From an uncultured Hymenobacter sp. (GTDB lineage Bacteria; Bacteroidota; Bacteroidia; Cytophagales; Hymenobacteraceae): DNA of 64,000 nt. Below are positions 61,137 to 64,000 of this stretch, one piece after another. Under the pieces are notes generated by a model. The model was not told the DNA's origin. It made no database searches and saw nothing but the letters and a program-made list of their open reading frames with translations. Every line of letters starts with the position of its first letter. The first letter of the stretch is position 1. The stretch covers positions 1-64,000 of the forward strand of contig CAJYPK010000025.1 of NCBI GenBank assembly GCA_913776615.1, in the 5' to 3' direction. Made by a program: the position numbers and the translations under genes.

Positions 61137-61561
61137 ATGCAAGCACCTTACTTTCATTAGGCGACCTCATCGGCGGCTTCGTTGGGCTTTCCTTCGCAGT
61201 TCTTTACTTCGCCTTTATCGGGGCTATTCTCTACGGCAACTGGAAGCTGTATGAAAAGGCCGGCAAGCCTGGCTGGGCCTCCATCATACCGATATACAAC
61301 ATTGTCGTACTGCACGAGATAGTGGGCCGCGACTTGATTAAAATCCTGTTGCTGTTCATTCCACTCGTCAACTTTTACTTTATCATCACCTTGTTCGTGA
61401 GCCTATCCAAGTCGTTTGGCCGGACCGGTGCGGGCGACTACCTGCTCACCATCTTCTTCGCGCCCATTTACCTGGGGCTGGGGTCGGCGCAGTACGTGGG
61501 GCCAGCCGAGGGCACCGTGACGACCAGCAACGGCTTTCGCACGCCACCCGCTACCTACTAG
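61137..61561 (+). pseudogene. DUF5684 family membrane protein, frameshifted near the start
   Basis: Codons from about 61142 encode a three-helix membrane protein of the DUF5684 family: LIGGFVGLSFAVLYFAFIG, NWKLYEKAGKPGWASIIPIY, LHEIVGRDLIKILLLFIPLV, KSFGRTGAGDYLLTIFFAP. The natural ATG at 61137 is in another frame: ATG CAA GCA... stops after seven codons. One extra A (ATG CAA AGC ACC) would join it to the protein frame, which otherwise holds no ATG, GTG or TTG until 61322. So there is a one-base deletion, real or a sequencing error. The rest is intact. Confidence 0.78.
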
Positions 61562-61618
61562 CCCGGCGCTCGCTTACTAAAAAGGCCGGCTTCCTCACGG
61601 GAGCCGGCCTTTGCGTTA

Positions 61619-63406
61619 TCAGTCAATCTTGAGCACCGCCAGGAAGGCTTCCTGTGGAATTTCCACCGAGCCCACCGAGCGCATCCGCTTCTTGCCTTCT
61701 TTCTGCTTTTCGAGCAGCTTGCGCTTGCGGCTGATGTCGCCGCCGTAGCACTTGGCAATTACGTTTTTGCGCAGGGCTTTCACCGTTTCGCGGGCGATGA
61801 TTTTCTGCCCGATAGACGCCTGAATGGCGATGTCGAACATCTGCCGGGGCAGCAGCTCGCGCAGCTTTTCGCAGAGGCGGCGGCCCCACTCGTAGCTCTT
61901 GGAGCGGTGCACGATGGCCGAGAGGGCATCGACCTTCTCGCCGTTGAGCATCACGTCGAGCTTCACCATGTCCGACTCGCGGAAGCCGATCAGCTCGTAG
62001 TCGAGCGAGGCGTAGCCCCGGCTGATGGTTTTGAGCTTGTCGAAGAAGTCGAACACGATTTCCGACAGCGGCAGCTCGAAGCTCATCTCCACTCGCTCCG
62101 AGGTCAGGTACGACTGCCCTTTGATGATGCCGCGCTTCTCCATGCAGAGCGTGATAATCGGCCCCACGTACTCGGAAGCGGTGATAATCTGCGCCTTGAT
62201 GTAGGGCTCCTCAATGTGCTTGATGAGGTTGGGCTCGGGCATGTCGCTGGGCGCATTGATGATCATCTCCTGCCCTTTGGTTCCCTCGGCGTGGAACTGC
62301 ACGCTCGGCACGGTGGTAATCACCGTCATGTTGAACTCGCGCTCCAGGCGCTCCTGCACGATTTCCATGTGCAGCATGCCCAGGAAGCCGCAGCGGAAGC
62401 CGAAGCCCAGCGCCACCGACGTTTCGGGCTCCCACACCAGCGAGGCGTCGTTGAGCTGAAGCTTTTCCATGCTGCTGCGCAGCTCCTCATACTCGGTGGT
62501 ATCGACCGGGTAGATGCCAGCGAATACCATCGGCTTCACGTCGGCAAAGCCCTGAATGGCTTCCGGCGTGGGGTTGTTGACGGTGGTAATGGTGTCGCCC
62601 ACCTTCACCTCGCGGGCTTCTTTGATGCCCGAGATGAGGTAGCCCACGTTGCCGGCGCTCATGTCGGTGCGCGGCTCCTGGTTGAGCTTGAGCACGCCGA
62701 TTTCGTCGGCACCGTACTCCTTGCCGGTGGCCATGAAGCGCAGCTTGTCGCCCTTGCGCATGGTACCGTTCTTGATGCGGAACAGGACCTCGATGCCCCG
62801 GTACGAGTTGAATACCGAGTCGAAGATGAGGGCTTGCAGCGGGGCCTCCGGGTCGCCCTGCGGCGCGGGGATGCGCTCGCAAATGGCGTTCAGGATGTTC
62901 TCAATCCCGATACCCGCCTTACCCGAGGCGTGAATGATGTCTTCCGGCTTGCAGCCGATGAGGTCCACGATTTCGTCGGTCACCTCCTCCGGCATGGCGT
63001 GCGGCAGGTCGATTTTGTTGAGTACCGGGATGATTTCCAGGTCGGCCCCAATGGCCAGGTAGAGATTGGAAATCGTCTGAGCCTCAATCCCTTGCGACGC
63101 ATCGACAATCAGCAGCGCGCCCTCGCAGGCGGCGATGCTGCGGCTCACTTCGTAGCTAAAGTCCACGTGGCCGGGCGTGTCGATGAGGTTGAGCGTGTAC
63201 ATCTCCCCCTTGTAGGGGTACTGCATCTGGATGGCGTGGCTCTTGATGGTGATGCCACGCTCACGCTCCAGGTCCATGTTATCGAGCAGCTGGGCCTGCA
63301 TGTCGCGCTTGGCCACGGTGCTCGTGAATTCGAGAAGCCGGTCGGCCAGGGTGCTTTTGCCGTGGTCGATGTGGGCAATAATACAGAAGTTACGGATATT
63401 CTTCAA
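61619..63406 (-). CDS. lepA: Elongation factor 4 (LepA)
   Basis: LepA is a ribosome-associated GTPase that back-translocates or helps ribosomes in initiation. The 595-residue protein has G1 [43 protein letters not shown] and [12 protein letters not shown], the EF-G-like domains, and the LepA-specific C-terminal domain (about 485-595, [20 protein letters not shown]) with basic tail [16 protein letters not shown]. Length is typical. ATG at 63406 gives [12 protein letters not shown]. Confidence 0.97.
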   Translation of the reverse strand: MKNIRNFCIIAHIDHGKSTLADRLLEFTSTVAKRDMQAQLLDNMDLERERGITIKSHAIQMQYPYKGEMYTLNLIDTPGHVDFSYEVSRSIAACEGALLIVDASQGIEAQTISNLYLAIGADLEIIPVLNKIDLPHAMPEEVTDEIVDLIGCKPEDIIHASGKAGIGIENILNAICERIPAPQGDPEAPLQALIFDSVFNSYRGIEVLFRIKNGTMRKGDKLRFMATGKEYGADEIGVLKLNQEPRTDMSAGNVGYLISGIKEAREVKVGDTITTVNNPTPEAIQGFADVKPMVFAGIYPVDTTEYEELRSSMEKLQLNDASLVWEPETSVALGFGFRCGFLGMLHMEIVQERLEREFNMTVITTVPSVQFHAEGTKGQEMIINAPSDMPEPNLIKHIEEPYIKAQIITASEYVGPIITLCMEKRGIIKGQSYLTSERVEMSFELPLSEIVFDFFDKLKTISRGYASLDYELIGFRESDMVKLDVMLNGEKVDALSAIVHRSKSYEWGRRLCEKLRELLPRQMFDIAIQASIGQKIIARETVKALRKNVIAKCYGGDISRKRKLLEKQKEGKKRMRSVGSVEIPQEAFLAVLKID

Positions 63407-63459
63407 CGGAGGGCGGTTTTATCGCAGCACGAAGATACGGCCAATTTACGGCAAGGCGT

Positions 63460-64000
63460 ATGTTTGGGGCTGGCTTCACTTCTATTCCTATTCTTACGTT
63501 GCAGCCCACGCCTACGCCCCCGCCTGCCCCCTCCGCCCCGACGGCGCGCAACAAGTTTACGATGCTGTTTTTTAACGCCACGGCCTGCTACCTGCTGGCG
63601 TATCAGGTGGTGCATTTCATTGCCGAGGCGGCGATGGTGTACGAGGCACGGCGGGCCTTCATTCCCGGCATCTGGAGCCTGAGCGGGGTGCGCTTCGTGC
63701 TGGGCGACGGCGGCTGGCGCTACAATACGGTGCTAGCCGTCTACGGCATGGGGCCGCTGCTGATTATGGGCCTGGGCGTGGCGGCCTTCCTGCTGTTCTG
63801 GAAATGGCAGCGCTACCGCCGGGGTCTGGGCAAGCTGCTGCTGCTGTGGCTGGCCTTCCACGCGGCCAACACCGTACTGGCGGGCCTGCTGGCCGATACC
63901 GTGACGCAGTCGGGCTACTGGTACGTGCCCAACTGGCTGCTGGGCGGCGGGGGAACCTGGGCCAGCCCGGTGCTGGGCATCCTCTTCGCATTGGTGCAGA
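63460..64000 (+). CDS. Membrane protein, truncated by window end
   Basis: An open frame from ATG 63460 (MFGAGFTSIPILTLQPTPTP) continues past position 64000, giving 180 visible codons. A Pro-rich N-terminal stretch precedes hydrophobic segments FFNATACYLLAYQVVHFIAE, VLAVYGMGPLLIMGLGVAAF, LGKLLLLWLAFHAANTVLAG and a fourth at the end. An aromatic loop DTVTQSGYWYVPNWLLGG lies between helices. I do not recognise the family. It is divergent from lepA with 53 nt between starts. Confidence 0.7.
   Translation, partial: MFGAGFTSIPILTLQPTPTPPPAPSAPTARNKFTMLFFNATACYLLAYQVVHFIAEAAMVYEARRAFIPGIWSLSGVRFVLGDGGWRYNTVLAVYGMGPLLIMGLGVAAFLLFWKWQRYRRGLGKLLLLWLAFHAANTVLAGLLADTVTQSGYWYVPNWLLGGGGTWASPVLGILFALVQ

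Noticed and set aside
61907..63682. A 591-codon plus-strand frame opposite lepA
   Set aside because: It is antisense to the highly conserved lepA gene, has a His/Val/Leu-rich artefact composition and no recognisable motif.

Overview
The window is GC-rich chromosomal DNA from a Bacteroidota bacterium, most likely Hymenobacter or a close relative (Cytophagales). The pointers are family content typical of that group (DUF2851, DUF1573, DUF3822, DUF5777, lmo0937-like and S23 four-helix proteins, a protein with PorE-like architecture, a secreted metzincin with a C-terminal type IX secretion tail), a -7 promoter motif of the TAnnTTTG kind, and several TTG or GTG starts with no clear Shine-Dalgarno sequence. 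It is mostly ordinary housekeeping chromosome. I saw no rRNA, tRNA, CRISPR array, prophage or conjugative module.

Layout. 1-2119: a complete IS5-type insertion sequence, a repeat-filled intergenic stretch and an AT-richer orphan SUKH-4-like immunity gene directly upstream of aat. 2128-11304: aat, ferredoxin and divergent LuxC-like acyl-CoA reductase, nucleoside phosphorylase, trhO, a hexapeptide acyltransferase, and a translationally coupled DUF2851/membrane-protein pair behind lolA. 11493-18804: ftsK, a DUF6044-like membrane protein, xerD, an S23 four-helix gene and aroQ. 19123-28781: the secreted metzincin, a class V aminotransferase, rnhA, a TrmN6-like methyltransferase, an ABC transporter coupled to a saccharopine-dehydrogenase-like gene, cytidine deaminase and DUF423. 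28860-37523: DUF1573, a secreted protein, a RecD-like helicase, then a sigma factor overlapping a gene for a protein with an anti-sigma-like N-terminus, one membrane helix, a long linker and a predicted outer-membrane barrel, followed by a probable envelope/redox cluster (haem lipoprotein, YceI, DUF5777 barrel, Lipoprotein_15). 37698-53787: thioesterase, NUDIX, DUF3822, coaD, an ABC-F ATPase with one degenerate ATP site, hydroxyacyl-CoA dehydrogenase, msrA, dapD, a glycosyltransferase, fabH, a DtxR-type regulator, mnmE, gltA. 53859-64000: a small exported protein, the PorE-like protein, queE, folD, an MscS channel, a DUF5684 gene that looks frameshifted, lepA and a truncated membrane-protein gene.

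The most striking non-coding feature is the density of long intergenic inverted repeats: about twenty loci in 64 kb in several sequence families, many with perfect arms of 23-73 nt around a transcription terminator, some supplying stop codons or abutting start codons. One family, built from AT-rich GAGTTATGA units, occurs five times; in one of these the arms enclose the complete S23 gene, which suggests a small mobile cassette and its empty derivatives. The best candidates for an undescribed system are this cassette family and the sigma factor/anti-sigma-barrel pair.
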